This document shows positions 9,189-18,916 of a DNA stretch of 64,000 nt, in pieces. This DNA is from Nemertoderma westbladi. Its lineage: Eukaryota > Xenacoelomorpha > Nemertodermatida > Nemertodermatidae. The position numbers were made by a program, and so were the translations under genes. The notes beneath the pieces are model-generated. The model was not told the DNA's origin and ran no database searches. It worked only from the letters and a program-made list of their open reading frames with translations. The number at the start of each line of letters is the position of its first letter. Positions within the stretch are counted from its first letter, which is position 1. The stretch is from assembly GCA_032718475.1 (NCBI GenBank), contig JAUCBJ010001939.1, forward strand, positions 1-64,000. The letters run 5' to 3'.

Positions 9189-9785
9189 ATGGATAAATTT
9201 CTAAGTCGCAGCCGTGGGCGTGATTATTACCCGACGCTGGAAAACCCGGGAATAATAGTAGATTTCCAATATTATACGCATCTTCCGCAGATCGACCAAC
9301 ACCCCGTTGCAACCATTTATTTTAAAGAGTTTGCGGCTTATAATACTACCATCAAATCATTAGAAAACGTATGGTTTATTAATGGTCCACCCGCAAAAAT
9401 TTTAAGTTTACGCGAATACGACCGTCTCACACAACTCGCCAATATTACGCATCACATTAATTTTGACTACGGATTTATGGACCAAAGCGCATTTAAAATA
9501 TACATACAGGAATGGTTACAAGAAAAAAAACGGTTGGGGTTTCAAATATTAATACGCGGAATACCGAAATTATTTATTTTAAAAAATGAATTTAATGTGA
9601 ATGGAACACTTCTAGAAACGTACGGCATAAACGAAAAATATGCCGATTATGACACCAAATGTCTTTTTCACGATTATTCAGCAATAACAAATTGTGCCTA
9701 CCATTCTGATAATAGTGATTCTTGTTTTAATTATTGTTCTGCGAAACTCGCGGTTGGTTATGGGAAATGGTTATCATCGAATTAA
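9189..9785 (+). CDS. Hypothetical Polinton protein, Cys-rich C terminus
   Basis: This 198-residue ORF starts with an ATG after a 74-base AT-rich gap. I do not recognise the family. The N terminus is short and basic, the middle looks like a mixed alpha/beta fold (IYIQEWLQEKKRLGFQILI, about 104-122), and the last 50 residues hold a Cys/His cluster (KCLFHDY, CAYH, CFNYC), which could bind zinc or form disulfides. There is no signal peptide or membrane segment. Its position between the penton-like pair and the core/hexon genes suggests a virion protein. Confidence 0.6.
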   Translation: MDKFLSRSRGRDYYPTLENPGIIVDFQYYTHLPQIDQHPVATIYFKEFAAYNTTIKSLENVWFINGPPAKILSLREYDRLTQLANITHHINFDYGFMDQSAFKIYIQEWLQEKKRLGFQILIRGIPKLFILKNEFNVNGTLLETYGINEKYADYDTKCLFHDYSAITNCAYHSDNSDSCFNYCSAKLAVGYGKWLSSN

Positions 9786-9899
9786 TGTATATATAATTAA
9801 TTATTGTGTTATTATATGCTACTTATATTTGTTGATTACACATATACGTAAGTAGTAAAGAATTATTATTATATGTTATAATAAATACTCATAATAATA

Positions 9900-10427
9900 A
9901 TGTCAGATTCTGATTTGTTTAAATTATATAGCGCCCCACAAATCCAACTGGGAAGCGGGAATTATAGCGATATACCCGTTTTTAAGGGTGGAAGCATTCT
10001 CCCTGGGTTTGGCCCATCTACTGGTATATGGAATAATAAGAATAATAAATTCGGCCGGCGATACACCCAAAATCGTCAGCGTGGGCGCGGAATATTAACA
10101 ACTGGCCTAGGTATATTAGCGCGCAAGTTAGGGAGAAAGGTGCTAACTAAGGCACTCCCCAAAGCAGCGAAAGTAGCATGGAAATACATAATACCAGAAG
10201 GAAAACGTATTTTACGCAGTAAAGCAGATGATTTGATAAATAAAGTGGCCGAGCGGTTAGAACCTCATCCAAAGACACGCCAAATCGCCCAACGGGTATA
10301 CAATGAATTTACAAACCCGAAAAGTAAAAAAAAGAGGAGTGGGAAACGGCGACACCCAAGTGTGGGTATGAACGTTGGGCGGAAATGTAAAAAGCGAAAT
10401 AATAAATGTCGCGATATTTTTATGTAA
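9900..10427 (+). CDS. Basic virion core protein of the Polinton
   Basis: This 175-residue protein is very basic. It has a Gly-rich start (LGSGNYSDIPVFKGG, about 17-31), an Arg/Gly block (RRYTQNRQRGRGILTTGLG), a helical region (about 62-110) and a Lys/Arg-rich C terminus ending in CKKRNNKCRDIF. Polinton and adintovirus core proteins often have a hydrophobic-Gly helix followed by a Lys/Arg tail ending in D-I-F. The probable role is binding the packaged DNA or linking it to the capsid, with the tail acting as a nuclear localisation signal. The hexon-like gene follows nine bases later. Confidence 0.55.
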   Translation: MSDSDLFKLYSAPQIQLGSGNYSDIPVFKGGSILPGFGPSTGIWNNKNNKFGRRYTQNRQRGRGILTTGLGILARKLGRKVLTKALPKAAKVAWKYIIPEGKRILRSKADDLINKVAERLEPHPKTRQIAQRVYNEFTNPKSKKKRSGKRRHPSVGMNVGRKCKKRNNKCRDIFM

Positions 10428-10436
10428 CTTAACAAA

Positions 10437-11687
10437 ATGAGTAAATTAGAATTATCATTATTCTCGAGTAAAACAAATCAGCGAGAATATACATCTTCAC
10501 ATTTTTTGGATATCTACCCGATTTCTACTCTTGACGCGAATGCCAGGCAAATAGAGTTCTTTATACCCCAGTCAAATGTTCTATATACTGATTTAAAGAA
10601 TTCGAAATTTCACATTAAATATAAAATTACATGGGATGGTAATAGGGCTAACGACGATACAACCCTCCACCATCTTAATTACCCGGGTGGGTCACTATTT
10701 GAAAATTGTTCGTTATATTTAAATGAAAAGCTAGTTGAAACCTCGAATGGGTTCTACGCCTATAAGTCTACGTTTCAGACATTACTGTTGACAGATGCTA
10801 ACGAAAAACGCAGTATTTTAAGAGCTGGTGGGTATGAAGATACTGATAATAATCTAGGTGGGGTACCTGTCGCTACTGAGAATGACGTTCGTGGGAATTA
10901 TGTTAAATTCGTTGTGGCCCCAATTTTTTTAGACCTGGCAAGCCAGGACAAATTACTGCCGCCGGGAATTAACATTCGACTTCGTATAGACCGAGTATCG
11001 AATAATTTTTTTTTGAAAGTTGAACCCCCCGCAGGATTGGTAAACCCAAGAGTTGAAATCATGAATATTAATTTAAAAATAAAACACCACAAGATTGATG
11101 CCGAGGTTATGCGTGCGCATTTGTTGGGGTCACAAAAAAATGACTTTATTTATAACTTGTTAAAACAAGAAGTGAAAACCTTCACTATTGGTGGCGGGCA
11201 GTCCAGTTATACAGAATCGAACATAATCCAAGGAAAATTACCTAAGTATATTTTGGTTGGAATGCTTACCAACGCCAGCTTCAACGGGGAATTAAGCAGT
11301 AATCCGCTACATTTTAACCATTTCGGTTTAAATTATGCCGAACTAAACATCGACTCCCGTATTATACACGGGTATCCATATCGCCCTAACTTTCTGGAAA
11401 ACAATTTTATGTTGGAATTCGAAAGTTTAATGAACGTGTTCAAGAGCTTGAGCGGCGTATTTTGCTCGCTAACACCAGAACGGTTTCGTACCCAATTTCC
11501 TTTGATCGTATTCGATCTTACTGCGGGAGGCGACCAAAGCCATGAAATTCAACCTAGTATTCATACAAGCGGGCATTTGATTCTGAAATTTAGTAATGCA
11601 CTAGATAACACTATTAACGTTATATTAATGGCAAGCTATGACGCTCTTCTATCTATTTCGGAAGCCAAGAAAATAATAACTGAATAA
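10437..11687 (+). CDS. Hexon-like major capsid protein (F54H12.2-like family)
   Basis: This 416-residue protein opens with LELSLFSSKTNQREYTSSHF, followed by beta-rich segments with FFIPQSNVLYTDL (about 43-55) and YPGGSLFENCSLYLNEKLVE (about 81-100). This matches the widespread family named after nematode F54H12.2, which I take to be the Polinton/adintovirus hexon with a double jelly-roll fold. It would form the capsid faces. The ORF is intact, and a poly(A) signal AATAAA overlaps the stop (11683-11692), so the transcript may end here, separating it from the protease. The family name is recalled and not computed. Confidence 0.72.
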   Translation: MSKLELSLFSSKTNQREYTSSHFLDIYPISTLDANARQIEFFIPQSNVLYTDLKNSKFHIKYKITWDGNRANDDTTLHHLNYPGGSLFENCSLYLNEKLVETSNGFYAYKSTFQTLLLTDANEKRSILRAGGYEDTDNNLGGVPVATENDVRGNYVKFVVAPIFLDLASQDKLLPPGINIRLRIDRVSNNFFLKVEPPAGLVNPRVEIMNINLKIKHHKIDAEVMRAHLLGSQKNDFIYNLLKQEVKTFTIGGGQSSYTESNIIQGKLPKYILVGMLTNASFNGELSSNPLHFNHFGLNYAELNIDSRIIHGYPYRPNFLENNFMLEFESLMNVFKSLSGVFCSLTPERFRTQFPLIVFDLTAGGDQSHEIQPSIHTSGHLILKFSNALDNTINVILMASYDALLSISEAKKIITE

Positions 11688-11692
11688 ATAAA
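11683..11692 (+). terminator. Overlapping AATAAA poly(A) signals at the hexon stop
   Basis: Two overlapping AATAAA hexamers (11683-11688 and 11687-11692) include the TAA stop at 11685-11687. A cleavage site would fall within the short gap before the protease gene. Confidence 0.4.
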
Positions 11693-11751
11693 GATCTCGC
11701 ATAGTACAAAGTAAGCGAAGCCGCGCCGCCTGTGGATACGTGCACGCTAAG

Positions 11752-12195
11752 ATGTTGGACTCTATACAATTAGCGAAATTCCCGGTGGGGCCCGAATACA
11801 TTGGTGTTTACGCAATCGACCAATTACACCTAATACATGCAAAAAAAAAAAATAAGCATAAACAAAATTATTCATTTATTATTAATAATCAACGTATAGG
11901 CCTACCAGGGCAACACTGGTCTTGCGTACGCGTGGTTAAGAGAATTGCTTATTATTTAGATTCGTTTGGTAAAGCTCCTCCGCCAAAAATATCATATTGG
12001 TTGCATAAATATACCCAAAGGCATACTTGGAATCGTAAAATATTTCAAGCGCCGCAATCGACTCAGTGTGGTCTATTTTGTCTGTATTATTTAACCGAGG
12101 TGCCGAAAAATCTTGGAGCAATGAATATATTCACCTCTAATTTGCGGTACAATGATTTATTGTTATTACTGTGGACACTTTCATTAATAAAATAA
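11752..12195 (+). CDS. Adenain-type maturation cysteine protease of the Polinton
   Basis: The ATG at 11752 gives 147 residues. The frame is open to GTG 11740, but the ATG fits the usual short N terminus. GVYAIDQLHL (18-27) is the substrate-cleft strand of the family. The catalytic set is present in adenain order: His55 in GQHWSCV, Asp70 in YYLDSFG, and Gln105-Cys106 in STQCGLFCLYYL. These proteases cut capsid precursors during virion maturation and belong to the adenain/Ulp1 clan. The ORF is intact. It follows the hexon gene, and a short GC-rich stretch (11713-11735) separates the two. Confidence 0.9.
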   Translation: MLDSIQLAKFPVGPEYIGVYAIDQLHLIHAKKKNKHKQNYSFIINNQRIGLPGQHWSCVRVVKRIAYYLDSFGKAPPPKISYWLHKYTQRHTWNRKIFQAPQSTQCGLFCLYYLTEVPKNLGAMNIFTSNLRYNDLLLLLWTLSLIK

Positions 12196-12225
12196 TTTAT
12201 TTATTTCGGTTATGGGTATATTCAA

Positions 12226-12441
12226 TTGCGGTGCGTGAACATATTATTAGCGCTAATATTAATTAATAATAAATATTTATTTCTTGGGTATATAGTAATA
12301 GCAATATTTTTAATAAATATATGGGACACGACAAGTGACGCGGGTTGGGGTCTTCACACCGTAATAATTGGTATAGAGCACATTGGGACCCAACTCTTTC
12401 CGTTATATAACAAGCATCTGCCGCCCAACCTATGCGGTTAA
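12226..12441 (+). CDS. Possible small membrane protein after the protease
   Basis: This open frame of up to 71 codons has no ATG at its start; TTG is the first near-cognate codon. It encodes a long hydrophobic stretch (about residues 4-32, ending at an Asp) and a second mildly hydrophobic part. It would look like a one-pass or two-pass membrane protein, a type sometimes found at Polinton ends. Lack of an ATG and short length make it doubtful. It could be spliced or a remnant. Confidence 0.25.
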   Translation: MRCVNILLALILINNKYLFLGYIVIAIFLINIWDTTSDAGWGLHTVIIGIEHIGTQLFPLYNKHLPPNLCG

Positions 12442-12723
12442 CACAAAGGCCAGAATCTCAATCCACGCTACGCACATTAGACAATAATTAAACGCTCTAA
12501 CGACAATCAAAGGTCTGGGTTCAATTTACTCGCATATGTGACTGGTTTCACAAAAGAAATAAGCCATATATAGATACGAAGCGTAGATAATTAGCTAGTT
12601 CTGTTATAGTTTATTTACTATATTAACATCGGGAATAGCGATACCGAATTCACTTTATTATTAATTACATTATTAAATTATTATAAAGTTACATTATTAA
12701 ATTATTATAAACTAAAACATATA
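12442..12723. other. AT-rich gap before the last Polinton ORF
   Basis: No ORF. A 20-base direct repeat (TTACATTATTAAATTATTAT, about 12664-12684 and 12689-12708) includes TATAAA-like words just ahead of the ATG at 12724 and may be its promoter. Confidence 0.35.
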
Positions 12724-13029
12724 ATGGCTACAGGCAGTGATAATAAATCAGTCTCGGAGGTTGCCACCGACAACAACCCCGTCCATCCAGCCGCCATCCA
12801 ACAAATACCTGTTTCCGGTAGGGTGCCCCAAACTTACGGTGTGGGGAGTCGCGGGGGTACCATTGAACCCCTTAGAAGGCCTAATACGCCGATGGCAGCG
12901 TTGTATAGGCCTATCAATTTTTATCCGGCGATTGGTAGGCCTCTTAGGCCTATTGCCATGGTATTTCCAAATAAGCGGCCCCGAGGGCGTGGTCGTGGCT
13001 TATCGCCGTGGTTCCCCCCGAAGGGGTAG
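12724..13029 (+). CDS. Small Arg-Pro-rich Polinton ORF
   Basis: This 101-residue ORF starts with an ATG behind TATAAA-like repeats. The product is low-complexity: Ser/Thr/Asn at the start, then spaced RP dipeptides (LRRPNTP, YRPINF, GRPLRPI) and a basic end, RPRGRGRG, that could be a nuclear signal or RNA/DNA-binding arm. Four of the RP pairs are written with the same hexamer, AGGCCT. No family recognised. It lies at the far end of the element after the capsid genes and could be a minor virion or regulatory protein. An overlapping frame (12737-13048) is less likely. Confidence 0.4.
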   Translation: MATGSDNKSVSEVATDNNPVHPAAIQQIPVSGRVPQTYGVGSRGGTIEPLRRPNTPMAALYRPINFYPAIGRPLRPIAMVFPNKRPRGRGRGLSPWFPPKG

Positions 13030-13199
13030 TCCCTGCAGAACCAGGTAGAATTGTTGGTGGGGTAGTCCGCCCAACTTGTGCCTGCCCCCCAAAAATGGTG
13101 GGGGAAACAAGGACGCCACCTCCCACCCAACATTAATGTAAGTAATAATTTAATTTCAACAATTAATATAATAACAATAAATAATTGCCAAAATTCAAC

Positions 13200-13800
13200 A
13201 ATAGTACCCACACGCTAAAGGCTTTGCTCACTCCGCGCCGCGCGGGTACCCATATTCTAAGGCTTCGTTCGATTCATGGCTCGACCTATTTTTTCATCAA
13301 ATCACTGTATAACAGAATTATTGGCAATTAAAACTTATGTTGGCATCGGACGGCGATAAGACAACTCACCGATAGCGCCTATATACCACCACCACCTACC
13401 GAAAATTAATGTAAGTAATAATTTCGAAAATTATTATAATAACAATAATCACTTCACGGCTCGCCCCACAACTAGTTGCTTAGCAATAACTATAGAATTG
13501 TAATATTGGTGGCTGTCGTTAGTTGAATACAATAACCTTACTTCGATGCTATCACTCACTTCATGGCTCGCCCCATAGGTAGAATCATCAAATTAAAATA
13601 ATATTATAAATACTATAACCTTATACTCACTTCGTGGCTCACCCCACAACTTGTTGCGTAGTGATAAGTATAAATACAATAACCTTACTTCGATGCTATC
13701 ACTCACTTCATGGCTCGCCCCATAGGTAGAATAATCAAATTAAAATAATATTATAAATACCTTATTCTCACTTCGCGGCTCGCCCCCACAACTTATTGCT
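13200..13800. repeat. Right-flank repeats carrying GGCTCGCCCCA motifs
   Basis: Several copies of a CACTTC-x-TGGCTCGCCCCA motif lie here (near 13275, 13452, 13558, 13630, 13707 and 13768). Two of them sit in a directly repeated stretch of about 147 bases (13530 and 13678), beginning CAATAACCTTACTTCGATGC. At 13214-13290, a pair of opposed arms matches the ends of the MITE at 60056-60385 (GCTAAAGGCTTTGCTCACT, then CTAAGGCTTCG and GGCTCG). The region may be the terminal part of the Polinton or MITE copies nested beside it. Confidence 0.5.
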
Positions 13801-14555
13801 TGACAATATTGGTAGCCACCGTTAGTCTGTGTTTATTCACCTTTTTTTAGTTGTTGCGTCTGTAATAGTCTATCATGTTAAAGACTTTATTAAATAAATT
13901 GGAGATGAGCTGTTGCAACTGTAATTAAAGGTGTAATATTATGGGTTTGTTCACTTTATAACAAACGTCTGCAACCCACTTACTATATTGGGTTTTACCT
14001 ATTGCGGTTCAAGGTCAAACGCCGACCGGTAGACACGAATTAATTAAATTACTTCCGTCTGTGGACTGGCCTTATACCGCATATGTCACATATACACAGT
14101 GGTGACATATGTTACATATGCACAATGGTAACCATAGTAACCATAGTAAGTGGGTGGGGCAACAATAGTAATTATAGTAAGTAGGCGGGGCAAGAGCCGT
14201 TCGGCAAATTCTTTAACATGGTAGACTATGGCAGACACTGTCTCAATCCAGGTGTTTAGCATACTACTGTTATGTCTAGTGGTGATTCATCTACTGCTAG
14301 ACCACGGTGATTTAGTTGGGAGACATTCTGCCATACTTTTGCTTTAACAATGTTATGCATCTTATGGGGTTCTGCTGGCAGTGGCAACCCCATATACATG
14401 CATGATGCTTCTGAACGTAGAGTTAAAGTTTCTGATTCCAGATAATCATGTGTGTTCGATTTTCCATTTGTTTCTATGGATAAGAAATGGCATTTCTTTG
14501 TATTCAGTAGCAGGTTGTGGTCCTCAAAGTATTTCGATGCATGAATGAATTTAGA
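13801..14555. other. No gene seen; AT-rich DNA with short repeats
   Basis: Contains a small duplication of CACATATRCACARTGGT (about 14087-14130) and two GTAAGTRGGYGGGGCAA words (14145-14195). No convincing ORF, RNA gene or transposon end. Confidence 0.4.
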
Positions 14556-14765
14556 TACTCCCCAGAGGAAACTCCAGTACTAAATTTAGCTCCCATTTAG
14601 ATGCAATAAGGCAGAGATACCGGTATAACCTGTCTAGACCCTTTAATTAAAGCAATCGTGCCGAAACGAAAACTGCATTGGCCCCCATGCGGGGGTTGAA
14701 CCAACGACCTCCGAGAGATGTGAATTCAATGTAACCACTACACCAAAGTGATACACTCGGTACCC
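14556..14765 (-). mobile_element. tRNA-derived SINE, copy 1
   Basis: On the - strand, the right end carries a tRNA-like head with a box A (GGTGTAGTGGTT) and a box B (GGTTCAACCCC), the internal RNA polymerase III promoter pair, at about 14694-14756. The body (GCCGAAACGAAAACTGC on the + strand, then GGCAGAG and CCCCAGAGGAAACTC) matches the copy at 25086-25366. The divergence between the two copies suggests an older family. Confidence 0.7.
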
Positions 14766-15476
14766 CTCGAAGCTTTAGTGGGATTGGATTGAGATATCAG
14801 AATTGTCGAAAGATGCAGCTCTTAACGTTCTGTTATCAGTTTTTACTTGAAAATGTTAAATAAATAATTTAAATAATTAATAATAATTTAATTAAATAAA
14901 ACTTTTACTCTAACACCGCGATTAAACCTTAAATCAATATCATTATAGACGACCATAATCTAAATGGCACAAAATGTTTAGGCTATAGGTCAACCAATTA
15001 TTGATACCCATACTCTACACTGTACAGTAGGTTAGTTGACATAGACTAGAGTCATATTGTGCAACAAGTCGAGGAACCACGCACTCTACATACTCTCATC
15101 ACCTCGAACCCAAGTCTCACCGCGGATCCAACAAGAACAACAACAACTCAGTAACAGCACTATATCTTGACTATCAAATAAAAATGAAGAATATAGAGTC
15201 ACTCTCCTGGGCTGGCTTCAGCCTCTTCAATCCTGGCATCCACCAATAAAGTCTGGACCCTGCCGCCGCCAGCTGAACCTCAACTATTTCAACAGTTATT
15301 AAAGTAAGCAGATGTTTACCCCCCCCCCCCCCCCCCCCGCCCCCCGACCCCCGCCCCGCCGGAAAATTCATGGATGCGTAATATGATAAACACAACATAA
15401 AATATGATCCATGTACGGCCCATGGTACGAAACGGTTAAGTATCGCCTTAAACATAGTCCATCTACAGTATTTAGC

Positions 15477-15477
<1 letters not shown>

Positions 15478-15533
<56 letters not shown>
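15478..15533 (+). repeat. C56 homopolymer
   Basis: Fifty-six consecutive C. This is the longest homopolymer in the window. The exact length is probably unreliable in any assembly. Confidence 0.8.
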
Positions 15534-15536
<3 letters not shown>

Positions 15537-15892
15537 CACTTTCCGAATACAACATTACATTGGCCAAGCAACACATCTCGCTCTCTGTGCAGTCGTGCTA
15601 TTTGCTAAAGTACTGTAAGTACTGTACGTCCAAGTTACTTATCAATATCACAATTATTGGATATAATATCTACATGTGGTCTCACCATTGCAGTGTAATT
15701 ACCGCATTCTATTTGTATGCTACTGTAGTCTTAGAGAATAATATGCCTACTACAACTGTATATTATGTAGGGCCGCGCTATTGAGACTCACATTTTGTAT
15801 ACTGTAGCAGCAATATTAAGATTTTAATAATTAAATATCACTGCAGCATACTGTAAACTTCTTATTTTCGCCCATGCGAAGAAGAATACCAG

Positions 15893-16125
15893 CAGGATTT
15901 CACTTTTCGGTCGACTTTTTATTGGAATTTTATATATGAAGATTTTTTTGTTTTTTTTTATTTATCGTTATTAAGTGTTTTATAGCGCTTATTTATGTCT
16001 TATAACCTGTACATATACTAATTCGATTATTGTTTTGGTTAGATTCAGCACTTCTGTAACCTGTGTTTTTGGTGAAAACCTGGTATGCTTCCCATGGGGG
16101 TATCTGCAAAGTGAAATATAACGGC
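15893..16125 (+). repeat. Dispersed repeat, copy 1
   Basis: Shares an ordered series of blocks with 48145-48465: ATATATGAAGA near the left, a T-rich stretch, GCGCTTATTT, TTATTGTTTTGGTTAG, CAGC/CTTCT and finally GCAAAGTGAAATATAAC. Probably an old non-coding transposon. No terminal repeats recognised. Confidence 0.5.
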
Positions 16126-18574
16126 AGAAAGTCTGGTATTCTTCACATGGGCCCTTAATTTCACAGTCGATAACCTACTGTATAAAATTGTGTTATTTAT
16201 AGGCCCTACTATTACAGTATCTATCATGACCTTAGGCCTACATATCTTACAGAGACCAGTTTATAGATCGGATTATGGTTTGGTTTTGGAACAGTGATTC
16301 TGCGTTATCAATAATTCATTAATCGATTAATGTATCTTAAGTACAGTAGTAATGATTCAATTTTAAGGGATGCACGGAATCTGAAATACGTAATGGTTCT
16401 TACTGGAAAAAGATTAGTTTGTTGTATTACTACCCCGACCCCGACATAACAAGGTTTGCCCATATCACAAGTTCAGTACCGGGGAAGGATGTTTGTAAGG
16501 TATATTTTCAGGAAGAGTGTAACTAATACAGTAGACGTAAATAATTCTTTGGAAATAATTAATATTGAATTCCAAGGTAAGCCACTACTGTTAGTTAGCC
16601 AGCTTGGCATACAGTACTTCAGCATTGTCTCGTGCATTGGTGCATATTTGCAATTATTTACCAATTTAGCCATAAAGAGGGCCTGAAGGTGGAGAAGTCT
16701 CCCTGTATTATAAACTTTTTTACTTTTCTAAAAAATTTACTGAACATGTGATTAAAATATGATATCATGGTTCAATGGGCGAATGCCGTTGTTTACAGTA
16801 GGAGTAGGGCCTAGTAAAAATGTTCCGAATCTCAAGAAATCTCAATCTAAATCAAAATTAACTGGTACAGTATACTGTACTTTTGTCTTTCCTTTAAAAA
16901 CTAGATGTTTTCTGATATGACTTTGTAATTGGTGTCATTCAATTATCTTGGGCCCTGCAACCTTTTTACAGGGTACTTACTCTCTACTCCACCTTTAAAA
17001 ATATTGTCATTTGGCGGAGCACACAGTAGGCCTACGGTAAATTCTGATTTCAAATCGATTACAATTTACAGTATGCCTGTGTAAGGCAGTAAGGGCCTCC
17101 GAGATAATTGCCTTCAAAGTTCAAACTTCCCCACCTAAAACAGACTGTCTGGGGTACGCTTGTTTAATAATGTCTGGCACGAAGGAAGCACACCACCGAG
17201 CTAAAATTTTAATAACGGGCTTTCTGAATCGCTAATTTCATTTCTGATATTACTTTGAATATTTGGTGGAATCTATTCTGTCGGTTCTGTTTGTTTTATA
17301 TTTTGGCGGGCAGATTGGCAAGCAGAGAGATTCCATTATTAGCCTACTCGAGCTACAGTAGTTGTAATATAAAACACATTTCTGAACTTTTTAAGTTGTA
17401 ATAAAAAAACAAATTTCCGAACATTGAACACCCCCCCCCCCCCCCCCCCCACCCACGCCTTCCCCTAAAAAAATGTTATTAGAGGGCCTCCCACAAAGTT
17501 ACGGCCTAGGGCCTCCCACAATCTAAATCCGACTCTGCACCCCCACCCCCCCCCCCCCCCCCCGCCAATCCCCATCTCCTGTCATACTTTAATTTAATGA
17601 CAGCAATACTTTATTTTATTATTTTTCTACAAATATTAATGAAATTTGAGACAGAGATAATTTTCCCCTTACCTTGTAAGTTACAATTTTTTCACAAGTG
17701 TGCGAGATTGCATTAAGCTGCACATTGCACCCCCACAACGCCCTATCCCCCATGACTTTCTCGAGATTATCCGCATATTCTAGGTCAATGTCCTTTAAGA
17801 GGTATCTCACAAGAACCAGCCTTTTCTAATGAACTGGAGGGTAAAGAGCCTTTGGGCTCCCTCTAGTGATTCTGCGAGTCTGTATATTCGTGTCGTAGAT
17901 TTAATAATGAATAAACACAGCCTAGGGTTTATTATTACAATAGTTGGGGGTTGGGGGGGGGGGGGGGGGGGGTATACTATGGTAAATAACGCGGGACTGT
18001 TGAGGGTAGGAGAGTGGGGGCATCGGGGGGGTAGGACGGGGTAGGGCAGGTGTAGAAAAAGAGCACCTGGGATCTAGGGGTAGAACGGGAAAACATCGTT
18101 TGGGTCTATCACACTCCATGAAATGCATTCCGTTCATCTGTCAGTCTGTCATGCCCTTTGTTTAGACCAGCCTTGCACATTGCAGCCTTGGCAACAACTG
18201 TATTCTTAAATCTGTAGGCGTACTGCTGTATGTCTGTATGTTGCTTGTCTGATAGTGGATAGATACCGGTACTACAGTAGGCCTATAGAAATGTCTACAG
18301 CACAATACTGCCTGACTGCAGTACTGCAATAACAGAATACAGGAATAGGTTGGCGTTGGCCTAACCCAGCTGCCCAGTAATGAGTAGGCCTAACTACTGA
18401 ACTAGCTAACAGCAGAAACAAAGCAGTCTGGCAGTAGGTCAATAACTCATTCCACATTCTGACATTTTGCTGTTTGGAATTATTCAGTGTCAGTCCTGCA
18501 GTCCAGCTGGTCAGTCAGTTCATTGTCTTATCTGGTCTAGAACGCTGGGCTACAGAATGGCAACTTACTATAGC

Positions 18575-18916
18575 TGCTCACAAATGTCACGTGCTATATT
18601 TTGGTGCTAAGTGCTAACAACAACCGTACCCAGTAGGCCCTATTGCCTTTACAATAAGATTCTTAAAGAAAAAACTTATTGCAAAGACTTAGGCCTAGGT
18701 GTCACAATATCAAACAATTTAAAATTTGACAAGTACTGTCGTGAGAAAGTTGCTAAGGCCTACAAAATTGTGAATATGATTTCCCGCTGTTTTTACACAA
18801 AGAATAGACAAGCCATCATGCTTGTGCTTGCTTATAAATCGTACGTACGTCCCTTATTAGAATATTGTACTCCTGTCAGCCTGTATGGTCCCCATTCCTG
18901 CCCACGTCTATTGACC
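18575..18916 (+). mobile_element. LINE reverse-transcriptase C-terminal fragment
   Basis: The frame 18611-18919, with a few codons before it in another frame (CHVLYFGA), encodes the region after the RT palm of CR1/Jockey-type LINEs: LGVTISNNLKFDKYCREKV, then MISRCFYTKNR and YKSYVRPLLEYCTPV. It is truncated on both sides and is a dead fragment. Confidence 0.75.

Larger units (their letters stand above)
1..13800 (+). mobile_element. Polinton/Maverick (adintovirus-like) element, left end outside window
   Basis: A block of co-oriented genes carries the hallmark Polinton set: protein-primed family-B DNA polymerase, FtsK/HerA-type packaging ATPase, retroviral-type integrase with chromodomain, penton-like and hexon-like capsid proteins, and an adenain-type cysteine protease. 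Polintons are large self-synthesising DNA transposons that are also regarded as integrated viruses. The left terminus is off the window because the polymerase frame is open at base 1. The right terminus is uncertain: recognisable ORFs end at 13029, and AT-rich repeats run to about 13.8 kb. The polymerase has one stop and one frame change, the ATPase has lost its centre, and one further ORF has a frame break, whereas the integrase and all capsid-side ORFs are open. The copy is therefore young but probably not autonomous. I could not identify terminal inverted repeats or a target-site duplication. Confidence 0.88.
14771..18570. other. Gene-free stretch with poly-C/poly-G tracts and dispersed repeats
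   Basis: No ORF with a recognisable product. It holds five long C or G runs (C20 15319-15338, C56 15478-15533, C20 17431-17450, C18 17546-17563, G20 17953-17972). It also has many copies of TACTGTA/TACAGTA, AGGCCTA and ACCGGTA words, and a dispersed repeat at 15893-16125. Long proline or glycine frames over these runs are artefacts. Confidence 0.5.

Noticed and set aside
12737-13048. Alternative 103-codon ORF overlapping the last Polinton ORF
   Set aside because: It starts at a non-ATG codon and its frame is a shadow of the AGGCCT-rich sequence. The 12724 frame has an ATG and promoter-like sequence.
15174-15608. Poly-Gly and poly-Pro ORFs
   Set aside because: These are translations of the C20 and C56 runs, not proteins.
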